Source: Gilvimarinus polysaccharolyticus (GTDB lineage Bacteria; Pseudomonadota; Gammaproteobacteria; Pseudomonadales; Cellvibrionaceae). From it: 64,000 nucleotides of DNA. Shown piece by piece: positions 1 to 8,704 of this stretch. Numbering within the stretch: the stretch's first letter is position 1; the number at the start of each line of letters is the position of its first letter. The position numbers were made by a program, and so were the translations under genes. The notes below the pieces were generated by a model. The model was not told the DNA's origin. It saw only the letters and a list, made by a program, of their open reading frames with translations, and did not search any database. The DNA lies in assembly GCF_001187555.1 (NCBI RefSeq), contig NZ_LFIJ01000002.1:346716-410715 (forward strand), written 5' to 3'.

Positions 1-1284
1 CACAACTAAGTTATCTGGATTAGGGTATAAGAAATCGTTGCTTAATGCTTCGTACAACTCGATCATCCCTTCACCCCAGCTTTCTTCATGGGTTAGCGCA
101 TTAATAAGCGCCGTCTGCAAAGAAAAGTCCATTAAACTTGGCAGCTGAGGTTGGTAGCCATCGGGGTTATGCTTGCCCGTCTGCCAATAAGAGACAATCG
201 CAGGGTTGTTAGACCACTCTTCACCGACGATATTAAAATTGGGGTATTCGGCCATGACACGCTCACCCCAAGCGACTAAAAAGTTTTTATCGGGGTAGGA
301 GTAAGTATCCACCCGCACACCACTTAAGCCCGCATATTCGATCCACCACAGACTGTTTTGAATCAAGTATTCTGCCATAAACTCGTTGCGCTGATTTAAG
401 TCTGGCATGGTTGGCACGAACCAACCATCGGTGAATTGTCGAGTATCGCTGGCGGCTGCGTGCGGATCGCGTAAAGTAGTGCGGCGGTGTGTCGTGGGCG
501 AGAACTCACCGGAAAAATTAATCCAGTCAGTAAAAGGCGCATCAGCCATCCACCAATGCTCCGAGCCGCAGTGGTTAAGCACAACATCCATAATCAGACC
601 AACGCCTTGCTGACGTGCCTGTTGCGCCAACGCCAGATATTGATCGTTGCTGCCAAAGCGCGGATCAACCCGATAAAAATCTGTGATGGCGTAACCGTGG
701 TAAGAATATTCTGGCTGAGCATTTTCTAACACGGGATTGAGCCACAACTGAGTAAAACCCATATCACTGATGTAATCGAGGTGATTCATAATGCCGGCTA
801 AATCACCGCCATGACGGCCGCCGGGCGCATCGCGGGTAAGACCTTCTGCTAGACTGGCAACACTGTCGTTACTGGGGTTACCATTAGCAAAACGATCAGG
901 GGTGATCAGGTAAATAACATCTTTAGCAGAAAAACCTTGGCGCTTAGCCGAGTCGTCGACCCGAGCTTGCAGCGAATACGGCCAGCGGGTGGTCAATGTT
1001 TCGCCCTGGTAAAATTCTAGTGTCATTTCGCCGACAGCGGCATCGGGGTCGATACGTAAATCAATAAATAAATAATTAGGGCTATCGGCTTTATGTACAT
1101 TAACGACACTAACCCCAGGATGGTCGAGCTTAGGCTGCAGTTGACCGATATTCTTGCCGTGCACCAAAAGCTGCAACTTGGCACTGTCCATACCTACCCA
1201 CCACGACGGCGGCTCGACTCTATCGATGCCATTAGCAAAAGCCAACAGCGGCATTAGTACTGTTAATACAAGCCAATATTTCAT
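1..1284 (-). CDS. GH13 cyclomaltodextrinase/neopullulanase-like enzyme, 3' part cut off by window edge
   Basis: An uninterrupted frame of 428 codons runs from the ATG at 1284 to base 1, so the C-terminus is missing. The N-terminus is a signal peptide (MKYWLVLTVLMPLLAFANG). An Ig-like maltodextrinase N-domain follows to about residue 115, then a GH13 barrel starting near VIYLITPDRFANGNP. The catalytic nucleophile is D326 in GVRVDTYSY and the acid/base is E355 in IVGEEW; the third acidic residue lies beyond the edge. DVVLNH is the conserved region I. It would cut starch fragments or cyclodextrins in the periplasm or outside. It lies directly downstream of the TonB receptor but behind a strong terminator, so it may be read separately. 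The subfamily is inferred, not proven. Confidence 0.88.
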   Translation of the reverse strand, partial: MKYWLVLTVLMPLLAFANGIDRVEPPSWWVGMDSAKLQLLVHGKNIGQLQPKLDHPGVSVVNVHKADSPNYLFIDLRIDPDAAVGEMTLEFYQGETLTTRWPYSLQARVDDSAKRQGFSAKDVIYLITPDRFANGNPSNDSVASLAEGLTRDAPGGRHGGDLAGIMNHLDYISDMGFTQLWLNPVLENAQPEYSYHGYAITDFYRVDPRFGSNDQYLALAQQARQQGVGLIMDVVLNHCGSEHWWMADAPFTDWINFSGEFSPTTHRRTTLRDPHAAASDTRQFTDGWFVPTMPDLNQRNEFMAEYLIQNSLWWIEYAGLSGVRVDTYSYPDKNFLVAWGERVMAEYPNFNIVGEEWSNNPAIVSYWQTGKHNPDGYQPQLPSLMDFSLQTALINALTHEESWGEGMIELYEALSNDFLYPNPDNLVV

Positions 1285-1304
1285 GCTATTACCTATTATT
1301 TAAA

Positions 1305-1341
1305 CAAAAAAATGCCGGCACTGTTTTATACAGAGCCGGCA
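1305..1341 (-). terminator. Intrinsic terminator of the TonB receptor gene
   Basis: Arms GCCGGC-A-CTGT and ACAG-A-GCCGGC (1314-1324 and 1330-1340, one A-A mismatch) form a hairpin. On the minus strand a run of seven T follows it at 1306-1312. It sits 42 bases after the receptor stop codon. Confidence 0.8.
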
Positions 1342-1382
1342 AAGATTACCACATAAGGGGATAAAACATTACGCGCTAGAGA

Positions 1383-4178
1383 TTAAAACGAGTAGTTAAC
1401 ACCTGCAAATATTTGACGTCCATAATAGTTAACATTACCGGTTTGCGCCGACTCACCAAAATAAGTCAAAGACGGTTCATCGGTTAAGTTACTGATTTGG
1501 AAATTAACACTTAAACCGCTATCAAACGAGTAAGACGCCTGATAGTTCAGTATGGTCTCTTCCGCGTAATAGACGTTTTGTGGGTTCTCGGCCATCACTT
1601 CTTCATTAACAAATGCATCGCGGTAGTTAACGGATAAGCGTGTCGAGAAACCTTCGTAATCATAAAACAAGGTCCCAGTAAACACGTTAGGTGCAAGCCC
1701 AGGCAGGGTTGCATCCCAGCCAACGGCGCCGCTAGAGATGATGTTTTCCACTTCGCTTTCTGTATATGAGTAACTACCGGTAAAGCCCAAACCAGACAAT
1801 GCACCAGGTAAGAAATCGAAAGCTTGGTTATAACCTAATTCAATACCGCGAATGTAACCGCCTTTGTCGTTGTTAACCGCCGTTTGATACTCACCATTGG
1901 CAAAAGCCTCACCGGTCGTCGGATCGGTAGGTACTAAGATACCGTTATCCGCGAAAGGATAGTTGTAGATGGTGGAATCTTCGATAAACGATTCAATATC
2001 CTTATAAAACAACGCTGCAAATACGTTACCGCTGGTATCGTCAAAGTAATGCTCGTAGGACAAATCGTACTGAGTCGCGTAAAACGGATCCAAGAACGGG
2101 CTGGTATTACCCCACATATTAAACTTGCCGTCAGAGGCCCAAGAGCCACCGCCCGACTTCAGCTTTTGCAATGGCACACGGCCCATTACTTTAGCCGCAC
2201 CAAAACGTAGGTAGTCGTTTTCGGTTAAATGGTAATTTAAGTTAATAGACGGCAAATAATCAGTAAACTTTTTACCGCGCACTACAGGTAGGTAATCGTT
2301 GCTTACCACACCGTTGCCATCAACAATATCTGGCCCTGAACCCAATTCGGCGCCCTGCAATTGTTGTAAACCCGAACTGCTCTGATCGGTTTCAACAATT
2401 CGCACACCCACATTACCAGTTAACGTTTTACCCATTAGCTCAGTGTTAATATTGGCCTGAATATAACCGGCCAAGACATCTTCATACACTTCGCCCGACT
2501 GAATTAAAGTCCAGTTATTATTCCAATTTTTAATCGGTGTTGGAGTAATACCGTGCTCGGCTAAAACCGCCATAGCATCGACCATCAAGAAGCTTGGGAA
2601 GTTAGCAAACTCGCTGGCAAAGTTAACCACACTGGCCGTGTTATCAGTTAACGCTAAGGCCGGCTGATCAGGTGTGGCGCTACTGTTTAAGCCAAAGTCA
2701 TGACCGTACTCAAACACACTGCGGTCGGCGCTATAGGTACGCTCAGAGTAGCGCACACCAAATTCAAACGATGAAAATAATGAGCTGTCAGAAATATCGT
2801 ATTGTATATCCGCTTTAAAGGCATCCAACACATCGGTGTTTTCATAAGGGTAAACACCGACCTTAGCCAAACCCATTTTATTTAGATTGGTGTAGTCAGA
2901 GGCGTTCGAGTAACTGATATCTGGAACATTTTGGCCATGCAGTAAATAACTAACCGACAAATCACGCTCTGGCATTAAAGTGGCCGCGCTCATGTCTTCA
3001 AACGGCATACTCCAAGTTACCGAGTTGGTAAAGGTTTGATCGGCTTCCGAACGCGAGATGTCTAACGCAACCGTCCAAGGGCCATCACGCCACTCGGCAT
3101 TAATGCCACCAGATATAGACTCACGGTAACGAGACTCATCATCGTTAGTGGTTTGCACCGCAAAGTAATCGTTATCGGACCAAGGAGTAATGGTGGCTCC
3201 CGTAATAGCGCCGTTAGGTTGAATGGCTAAATTAGTGAGCTCGCCATTGGCTAAAGTTTTTACCCTAAAACCACGGGCAAATGCTTCTGAATCAAAAGTG
3301 GTATAAAACACATCGCCTTTTAAGGTGAAGTTTTCACTGGGTTCCCACTGAATAGTAGCAGCATAACCATCGCGAATTTCTTCACCTCCGCGCTGCTGCA
3401 TCTCAAAGCCTTCACTCACCGAGTTATCTTGGCCGTCGTTGTTTACATCCCACGAGTTAGTGTAGGCAAAACCCGCAAATTGCGTGTTGACATAGGGCGC
3501 CGTCATGCGCGAATAACCTAACGCAACACCGATGGTATCGTCGGCAAACTTGCCTTGATACGCGGCACTAAAGCGGTAACCGTAATCATCGGCACCGACC
3601 GCTTCGTCGGCGCGATCATTGTAGCTTCCGCGTAAGTTGACATTAAACTTGTGTGCTTCGGCGTTATCCAGTGGACTGGCCGTTTGCATTTCTACAGTGC
3701 CGGCTACACCACCTTCTATCAAAGAGGCTTTTGGTGACTTGTAAACTTTTGCACCAGAGATTAAATCTGAGGGGTACTGATCAAACTCTACTTGACGAGA
3801 GCCACTGGTGGCAGTTTGCTCGCGTCCGTTTAAAGTGGTTTGAACAAAATCACCGGTTAAACCACGAATATTGATCTTACCGGCTTGGCCACCAGCACGC
3901 AGTAAAGTGACACCCGGCAGACGAGCCAAGGCATCACCAATAGAGGTGTCGGGTAAAATACCCAGCTCATCGGCCGAGATAGCCTCAACGATTGTATCGG
4001 CATCACGCTTTTCTTCGACAGAGCTGGCAACACTGACGCGGAAGCCCTTAACAACGACCTCCTCTAACAGCTCATCGGCTACCACCGCATCTTGCTGAGC
4101 GTAAACCATTTGTGAGCCAGCCAATAAGGTTAACGACGATAACATCGCCAAAAACGGATTGAATTGCTTTTTAATCAT
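1383..4178 (-). CDS. TonB-dependent receptor, probably for maltodextrins
   Basis: This 931-residue outer-membrane receptor starts with a signal peptide ending near VYAQQD. A plug domain follows (about 45-175: VVVKGFRVSVASSVEEKRDADTIVEAIS region, then LPDTSIGDALARLPGV, NIRGL). A large beta-barrel ends in the terminal aromatic ...IFAGVNYSF, the usual barrel signature. Length and plug resemble the Xanthomonas/Caulobacter TonB receptor group that imports oligosaccharides. The start is supported by AGGGTGG 5 bases upstream. A LacI-type palindrome lies 99-112 bases upstream of the ATG, and starch enzymes lie on both sides, so maltodextrin is the likely substrate. The substrate is inferred from context. 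Confidence 0.9.
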   Translation of the reverse strand: MIKKQFNPFLAMLSSLTLLAGSQMVYAQQDAVVADELLEEVVVKGFRVSVASSVEEKRDADTIVEAISADELGILPDTSIGDALARLPGVTLLRAGGQAGKINIRGLTGDFVQTTLNGREQTATSGSRQVEFDQYPSDLISGAKVYKSPKASLIEGGVAGTVEMQTASPLDNAEAHKFNVNLRGSYNDRADEAVGADDYGYRFSAAYQGKFADDTIGVALGYSRMTAPYVNTQFAGFAYTNSWDVNNDGQDNSVSEGFEMQQRGGEEIRDGYAATIQWEPSENFTLKGDVFYTTFDSEAFARGFRVKTLANGELTNLAIQPNGAITGATITPWSDNDYFAVQTTNDDESRYRESISGGINAEWRDGPWTVALDISRSEADQTFTNSVTWSMPFEDMSAATLMPERDLSVSYLLHGQNVPDISYSNASDYTNLNKMGLAKVGVYPYENTDVLDAFKADIQYDISDSSLFSSFEFGVRYSERTYSADRSVFEYGHDFGLNSSATPDQPALALTDNTASVVNFASEFANFPSFLMVDAMAVLAEHGITPTPIKNWNNNWTLIQSGEVYEDVLAGYIQANINTELMGKTLTGNVGVRIVETDQSSSGLQQLQGAELGSGPDIVDGNGVVSNDYLPVVRGKKFTDYLPSINLNYHLTENDYLRFGAAKVMGRVPLQKLKSGGGSWASDGKFNMWGNTSPFLDPFYATQYDLSYEHYFDDTSGNVFAALFYKDIESFIEDSTIYNYPFADNGILVPTDPTTGEAFANGEYQTAVNNDKGGYIRGIELGYNQAFDFLPGALSGLGFTGSYSYTESEVENIISSGAVGWDATLPGLAPNVFTGTLFYDYEGFSTRLSVNYRDAFVNEEVMAENPQNVYYAEETILNYQASYSFDSGLSVNFQISNLTDEPSLTYFGESAQTGNVNYYGRQIFAGVNYSF

Positions 4179-4276
4179 GTGACCACCCTAGGCCGGAGCC
4201 TTTTTTATTAATTTTATGTAGCGTAAAGTGCCATTTGCATTGATATTAATCAGCCATTACTAAACAGGCAATGCAT

Positions 4277-4290
4277 TGCATACGTATTCA
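4277..4290. promoter_or_regulatory. LacI-family operator candidate upstream of the TonB receptor
   Basis: TGCATACGTATTCA is a near-perfect palindrome around ACGT. It differs by one base from the perfect palindrome at 6107-6120. It stands about 100 bases before the receptor start, in the 159-base gap after the alpha-glucosidase gene. The likely ligand is the LacI-type protein encoded at 10265-11302; this is inference from context. Confidence 0.65.
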
Positions 4291-4337
4291 ATCGGCCATC
4301 ATATAAATTGATGCAATAGCACAGATTAAAACGCTTA

Positions 4338-5969
4338 TTACTGATTAATTACGGCAAAGTAAGCATCAAAGGCCGGCAACACCAAAACTTCAGCTTGCTT
4401 CATCCCAGAAAATCCATGCCCGGTTAACGGATCAAGTCCACCATTTTCGTTTAACTCTGAGGGTAAAGTAGCGCGCACGTCCTCGGCCGATAAATTAAAT
4501 ACAGCCAACAGCGTTTGTTCGGCCGTTTGACGACTAAAAGCTAAAACGTTTTTACCTAAATCGTAAAACTGAATATCGCCCCACAACAAGGCAGGCTGTT
4601 GTTTGCGCCACTGGGTAAAGTGGCGATAAGCATTCAGCACTGAATCTTTATTGGGATCCTGCACCGACACAGCGCGGAGCAAATGCTCTTGCGGCACCGG
4701 CAACCAAGGAACTGCAGCGGTAAAACCGCCATTAGCCTCGTCGCTCCACGGCATTGGCGTACGACAACCGTCGCGACCTTTAAAGCGAGGCCAAAAAGTA
4801 ATTCCGTAAGGGTCCTGCAGCTGGTGCTGTTCAATGCTTGCCTCGGTTAACCCCAGCTCTTCACCTTGATAACTACAAATGCTGCCGCGCAGTGAAAACA
4901 GCATGGCGTTAAGCACTTTAGCCAGCTGCGGCGATTGATTGCCTGCACCCCAGCGGCTTACCACCCGAGCGACATCGTGATTACCGATAGCCCAGCAGGG
5001 CCAACCTTCACCCAAACCTTGCTCTAGGGTTTCTACAGTTTGACGAATATAAGCGGCCGAAAACTCATCAGATAACAACTCAAAACTATATGCCATATGC
5101 AGGCGTTTATTGCCTTGGGTATATTCGGCCATGGTGGCCAATGAATCTTCTGATGAAATTTCGCCCAAAGTTACCGCGCCGGGGTAACGGTCCATCAGAC
5201 TGCGAATCTCTTCCATAAAACCCAAGTTTTCGGGACGAGTGTTATCAAAGATATGACGCTGAAACGCGTAAGGATTGTCCTCACTAAAGCCTCTGCCTTT
5301 ACGCTCGGCAACTGGCTTAGCGGGGTTGTCACGTAACTGTTGATCGTGAAAACAAAAGTTAATCGCATCCAACCGTAAACCATCAACTCCACGCTTTAAC
5401 CAAAACTCTACCTCGGACAAAATTTGCGCGCGTACTTGGGGGTTGTGAAAGTTGAGATCTGGCTGACTTTTCAAAAAGTTATGCAGGTAATACTGCTCGC
5501 GACGTGGCTCCCACTCCCAAGCGCTACCACCAAAAATGGCCAACCAATTATTGGGTGGGGTGCCATCCTCGCTCGGATCGGCCCACACATACCAGTCAGC
5601 TTTGGCGTTATCTTTTGACTCGCGGCTTTGCTGAAACCAAGCGTGCTGATCAGATGTATGACTAAGCACCTGATCAATAATCAGCTTTATGCCCCGCCGA
5701 TGCGCCTCGGCAATTAGCCGATCAATATCGTCGAGATTACCAAACAGCGGGTCGACATCGCGATAATCACTAATGTCATAACCAAAATCTTTCATCGGCG
5801 AGCGAAAAAATGGGGAAACCCAAATCGCATCCACCCCCAAACTGGCAATGTAATCTAGCTTATCGATAATACCGGCGATATCGCCCACGCCATCGCCATT
5901 GCTGTCCATCAAAGAACGTGGGTAAACCTGATAAATAATGGCACCGCGCCACCAAGGGGTGTTTTGCAT
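4338..5969 (-). CDS. GH13 alpha-glucosidase, cytoplasmic
   Basis: A 543-residue glycoside hydrolase without a signal peptide, starting MQNTPWWRGAIIYQVYPRS. It contains all GH13 signatures: nucleophile D201 in GLRLDAINF, acid/base E270 in VTLGEISSE, and D332 in AIGNHDVAR. The type fits bacterial alpha-glucosidases that hydrolyse maltose and short maltooligosaccharides after uptake. A longer frame opens at 6020, but TAGGAAG stands four bases before the ATG at 5969 and family homologues begin around this WWRGA motif, so 5969 is chosen. It is transcribed away from the glucoamylase gene, with a pair of LacI-type operators in between, and toward the TonB receptor. Confidence 0.92.
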   Translation of the reverse strand: MQNTPWWRGAIIYQVYPRSLMDSNGDGVGDIAGIIDKLDYIASLGVDAIWVSPFFRSPMKDFGYDISDYRDVDPLFGNLDDIDRLIAEAHRRGIKLIIDQVLSHTSDQHAWFQQSRESKDNAKADWYVWADPSEDGTPPNNWLAIFGGSAWEWEPRREQYYLHNFLKSQPDLNFHNPQVRAQILSEVEFWLKRGVDGLRLDAINFCFHDQQLRDNPAKPVAERKGRGFSEDNPYAFQRHIFDNTRPENLGFMEEIRSLMDRYPGAVTLGEISSEDSLATMAEYTQGNKRLHMAYSFELLSDEFSAAYIRQTVETLEQGLGEGWPCWAIGNHDVARVVSRWGAGNQSPQLAKVLNAMLFSLRGSICSYQGEELGLTEASIEQHQLQDPYGITFWPRFKGRDGCRTPMPWSDEANGGFTAAVPWLPVPQEHLLRAVSVQDPNKDSVLNAYRHFTQWRKQQPALLWGDIQFYDLGKNVLAFSRQTAEQTLLAVFNLSAEDVRATLPSELNENGGLDPLTGHGFSGMKQAEVLVLPAFDAYFAVINQ

Positions 5970-6078
5970 GATACTTCCTAAAAGTGCATGCCCACTCGGC
6001 GCTTGTCGAGTTTTCGGCATTTGTTATTGTCAGCTTGGTTAAAAGACTAATTCACCGAGCCAAACACACGCAAGATCC

Positions 6079-6092
6079 TGCATTCGTATGCA
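6079..6092. promoter_or_regulatory. LacI-family operator candidate 1, divergent starch promoters
   Basis: TGCATTCGTATGCA is a palindrome with one central mismatch. It shares the CGTAT core with the sites at 6107-6120 and 4277-4290. It lies between the divergent alpha-glucosidase and glucoamylase genes, so one bound protein could act on both. Confidence 0.6.
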
Positions 6093-6106
6093 ACGCCAAA
6101 AGCCGA

Positions 6107-6120
6107 TGAATACGTATTCA
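6107..6120. promoter_or_regulatory. LacI-family operator candidate 2, perfect 14-bp palindrome
   Basis: TGAATACGTATTCA reads identically on both strands. Its centre is 28 bases from that of the site at 6079-6092. It lies 108 bases before the glucoamylase ATG and about 140 bases before the alpha-glucosidase ATG. LacI-type regulators bind palindromes of this size; the assignment to the local regulator is inference. Confidence 0.68.
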
Positions 6121-6227
6121 TTTGGTTGCCGCCCCCCCAGTGGCTCGATTATCTTGAACATCTACGCTCTATTGCTGCGCCGAAATTTGTGCAAGCGCTG
6201 AGCTATAAACGATAAGAGAGACACAAC

Positions 6228-8627
6228 ATGACCCTTGCAAGATTACTCCCCAGCCTTATTGGCAGTATTGCCGTTGCCACTTTAGCCGCGTGTAACGACA
6301 CCGCCAGCCGCGACCCGCTAACCACATCAGTGGCCCCCGGTGCACCCGGCAACGCGCCCACATGGGCTTACTCGGGTAAAACCGGTATTGGCACCAGTTA
6401 TGAGCAATATGTAAACGGTGAGTACAGTGATCAGGCCGATACCGGCACGGTATCTAAGGTGTGGTTTTCTGTGGCCGAGGGCATCGTAACGGAAACCATG
6501 TACGGCTTGATTCACCAAGCACAACTAAAAGACATGCAATTTGTGATTAGCGGCCCAGGTTTTGTCGAGCTGGAACAAGAGGCCACCAACAGCCGCATCG
6601 AATATTTGCACACCGACGAGCAAGGTCGACCGCTGTCACTCGCGTATAAAATTACCAATACAGACAAAGACGGTTTATATCAAATTGAAAAACAAATCGT
6701 TACCGATCCGGAGCAGCAAACCCTACTGCAGCGAGTAACCTTTACCGCACTAACCGACAATATCACCGCGCACTTAGTCGCCAACCCTCACATCGCCAAC
6801 ACTGGCACCGATGATAGCGCCCGTGGCGAAGGACAATATTGGTACGCCAGCGAGGGCGATACCAGCATGGTGCTGACCACCCAAACCCCAGTGCAGGGTT
6901 CGGTAGGTTTTGTCGGTACATCCGATTTATTAAGCGACTTAGCCGACGGCAGCCAAGACCACTTTTATCACAGCACCGGCAGTACCGCGGGTAATGTCAG
7001 TATTGCTCTTACCCTACCCACCCTTAGCAACACCAGCGCTCAGTGGGATTTTGCCCTGGGCTTTGGCAACAGTGACACCGCCGCACGCACTCAAGCCGAT
7101 GCCTCGCTCGAGCGCGGTTTTGAACAAGTGCTGGCCGACTATAACGGCGCAGGCGATGCCATTGGCTGGCAAGACTACCTCGCCAGTCTTGGCGCTTTAC
7201 CCACACTAAGCGCCAGTGCCACCGATGGCGGCCAACTGGCTTACGCTAGTGCCATGGTACTTAAGGCACAAGAGGATAAAACCCACGCCGGTGCACTGAT
7301 TGCTTCATTGTCTAACCCTTGGGGCGATATCGTCCCGGCGGACAAATCCGCTACCGGTTATAAAGCTGTGTGGCCGCGAGATTTTTATCAAGTGGCGATG
7401 GCCTTTTTGGCGTTGGGCGATACCCAAACCCCAGAGGTGGCGTTTCGCTACTTAAAGAAAGTTCAGGTTGGCCCACAAACCCCTGGCTATAGCGGCACCC
7501 CCGGCTGGTTTTTACAAAAAACCCATGTCGACGGTACGCTCGAATGGTTTGCCGTGCAGCTTGATCAAACGGCTATGCCGATTATGCTGGGCTGGCGTCT
7601 CTGGCAAGACGGCATTTTAAGCGATACCGAAGCGCGCCAATGGTATACCGATATGCTGCGCCCAGCGGCTGACTTTTTAGCCGATGGCGGCGACATCTCT
7701 CTCGACTGGAACCGCGCCACTATTCATCCACCCTTTACCCAACAAGAGCGCTGGGAGGAGCAAGAAGGACATTCACCCTCGACCACCGCAGCAGTTATTG
7801 CCGGACTGGTAAGCGCCGCTGAACTGGCCGAACTGGCCGGTGAGCCGGAACGCGCGCAACACTATTTAAGCCGCGCCGACGAGTACGTCGCCAAACTGAT
7901 ACCACGCACCGTTACCAACAGTGGCGCGCTGACCAGCCATGGCTCCGATGGCCGCTACTTTTTACGCATTAACCGCAACGAAAACCCCAACGACAACGGC
8001 GCCCTAATGGAGCGCAACGGCCAGAGCGCGCTCAACGAAAGCGAGATTGTCGACCCCGGCTTTTTAGAATTGGTGCGTTATGGCGTGCTGGCAGCCACCG
8101 ATCCTGCGGTCCGCGATTCGCTGGCAGAAATCGACAACCCCGAGCTGCCAGATTACCTGCGAGTTAAATACGACTTTAACAACAACGGGCAGCAGTACTC
8201 GGGCTGGCGCCGCTACGGTGGCGACGGCTACGGTGAGCGTATTAACGATGGTGCCGGTTACGCTGTGGGCGGTAAAAATCATGCCGAACAACGCGGCCGA
8301 GTATGGCCCTTTTTAAGTGGCGAGCGCGGCCATTACGAACTGGCCTATGCCTTAGCCAGCAATAACAATAGCGCCATCAAAGGTTTAAACAACACTTATG
8401 CCGGTGCGCTTGAGGCCTTTGCCAACGAGGGGCTAATGCTACCCGAACAAGTTTGGGACGGGGTGGGCGATAACAGCACCTATCAGTACGCCAAAGGCCA
8501 AGGCACCAACTCAGCCACGCCACTGGCCTGGACCCACGCCGAATATATTAAACTGCTGCGCTCACTTAACGACCGCAAGGTGTGGGATCATTACCCCAGT
8601 GTCGAGGCGCGCTACCGCAGCCAATAG
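6228..8627 (+). CDS. GH15 glucoamylase, predicted lipoprotein
   Basis: This 799-residue exo-acting glucan 1,4-alpha-glucosidase releases glucose from maltodextrin ends. The N-terminus MTLARLLPSLIGSIAVATLAAC carries a lipobox (LAAC, Cys22), so the enzyme is probably anchored to a membrane on the periplasmic side or outside. Residues about 45-300 form the bacterial glucoamylase N-terminal beta domain, and 320-780 the (alpha/alpha)6 catalytic domain. The likely general acid is in RWEEQEGHSPST (E510/E511) and the general base is E740 in LMLPEQVWDG. WPRDFYQVAMA is a typical substrate-pocket motif. AGAGAG precedes the ATG. It is the first gene of a plus-strand pair with the sugar transporter and faces the alpha-glucosidase across a LacI-type operator pair. 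Confidence 0.92.
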   Translation: MTLARLLPSLIGSIAVATLAACNDTASRDPLTTSVAPGAPGNAPTWAYSGKTGIGTSYEQYVNGEYSDQADTGTVSKVWFSVAEGIVTETMYGLIHQAQLKDMQFVISGPGFVELEQEATNSRIEYLHTDEQGRPLSLAYKITNTDKDGLYQIEKQIVTDPEQQTLLQRVTFTALTDNITAHLVANPHIANTGTDDSARGEGQYWYASEGDTSMVLTTQTPVQGSVGFVGTSDLLSDLADGSQDHFYHSTGSTAGNVSIALTLPTLSNTSAQWDFALGFGNSDTAARTQADASLERGFEQVLADYNGAGDAIGWQDYLASLGALPTLSASATDGGQLAYASAMVLKAQEDKTHAGALIASLSNPWGDIVPADKSATGYKAVWPRDFYQVAMAFLALGDTQTPEVAFRYLKKVQVGPQTPGYSGTPGWFLQKTHVDGTLEWFAVQLDQTAMPIMLGWRLWQDGILSDTEARQWYTDMLRPAADFLADGGDISLDWNRATIHPPFTQQERWEEQEGHSPSTTAAVIAGLVSAAELAELAGEPERAQHYLSRADEYVAKLIPRTVTNSGALTSHGSDGRYFLRINRNENPNDNGALMERNGQSALNESEIVDPGFLELVRYGVLAATDPAVRDSLAEIDNPELPDYLRVKYDFNNNGQQYSGWRRYGGDGYGERINDGAGYAVGGKNHAEQRGRVWPFLSGERGHYELAYALASNNNSAIKGLNNTYAGALEAFANEGLMLPEQVWDGVGDNSTYQYAKGQGTNSATPLAWTHAEYIKLLRSLNDRKVWDHYPSVEARYRSQ

Positions 8628-8652
8628 TATTTAACCGGCTTAATCACGATTA

Positions 8653-8670
8653 GGGGCGCTCGTGCGCCCC
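8653..8670 (+). terminator. GC hairpin between glucoamylase and transporter genes
   Basis: GGGGCGC-TCGT-GCGCCCC forms a perfect 7-bp stem 26 bases after the glucoamylase stop. No clean T run follows, so it may stabilise the upstream mRNA or reduce readthrough into the transporter gene rather than stop transcription fully. Confidence 0.4.
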
Positions 8671-8704
8671 AGTTATATTAATAACAACAAATAATGAGGC
8701 TCTT

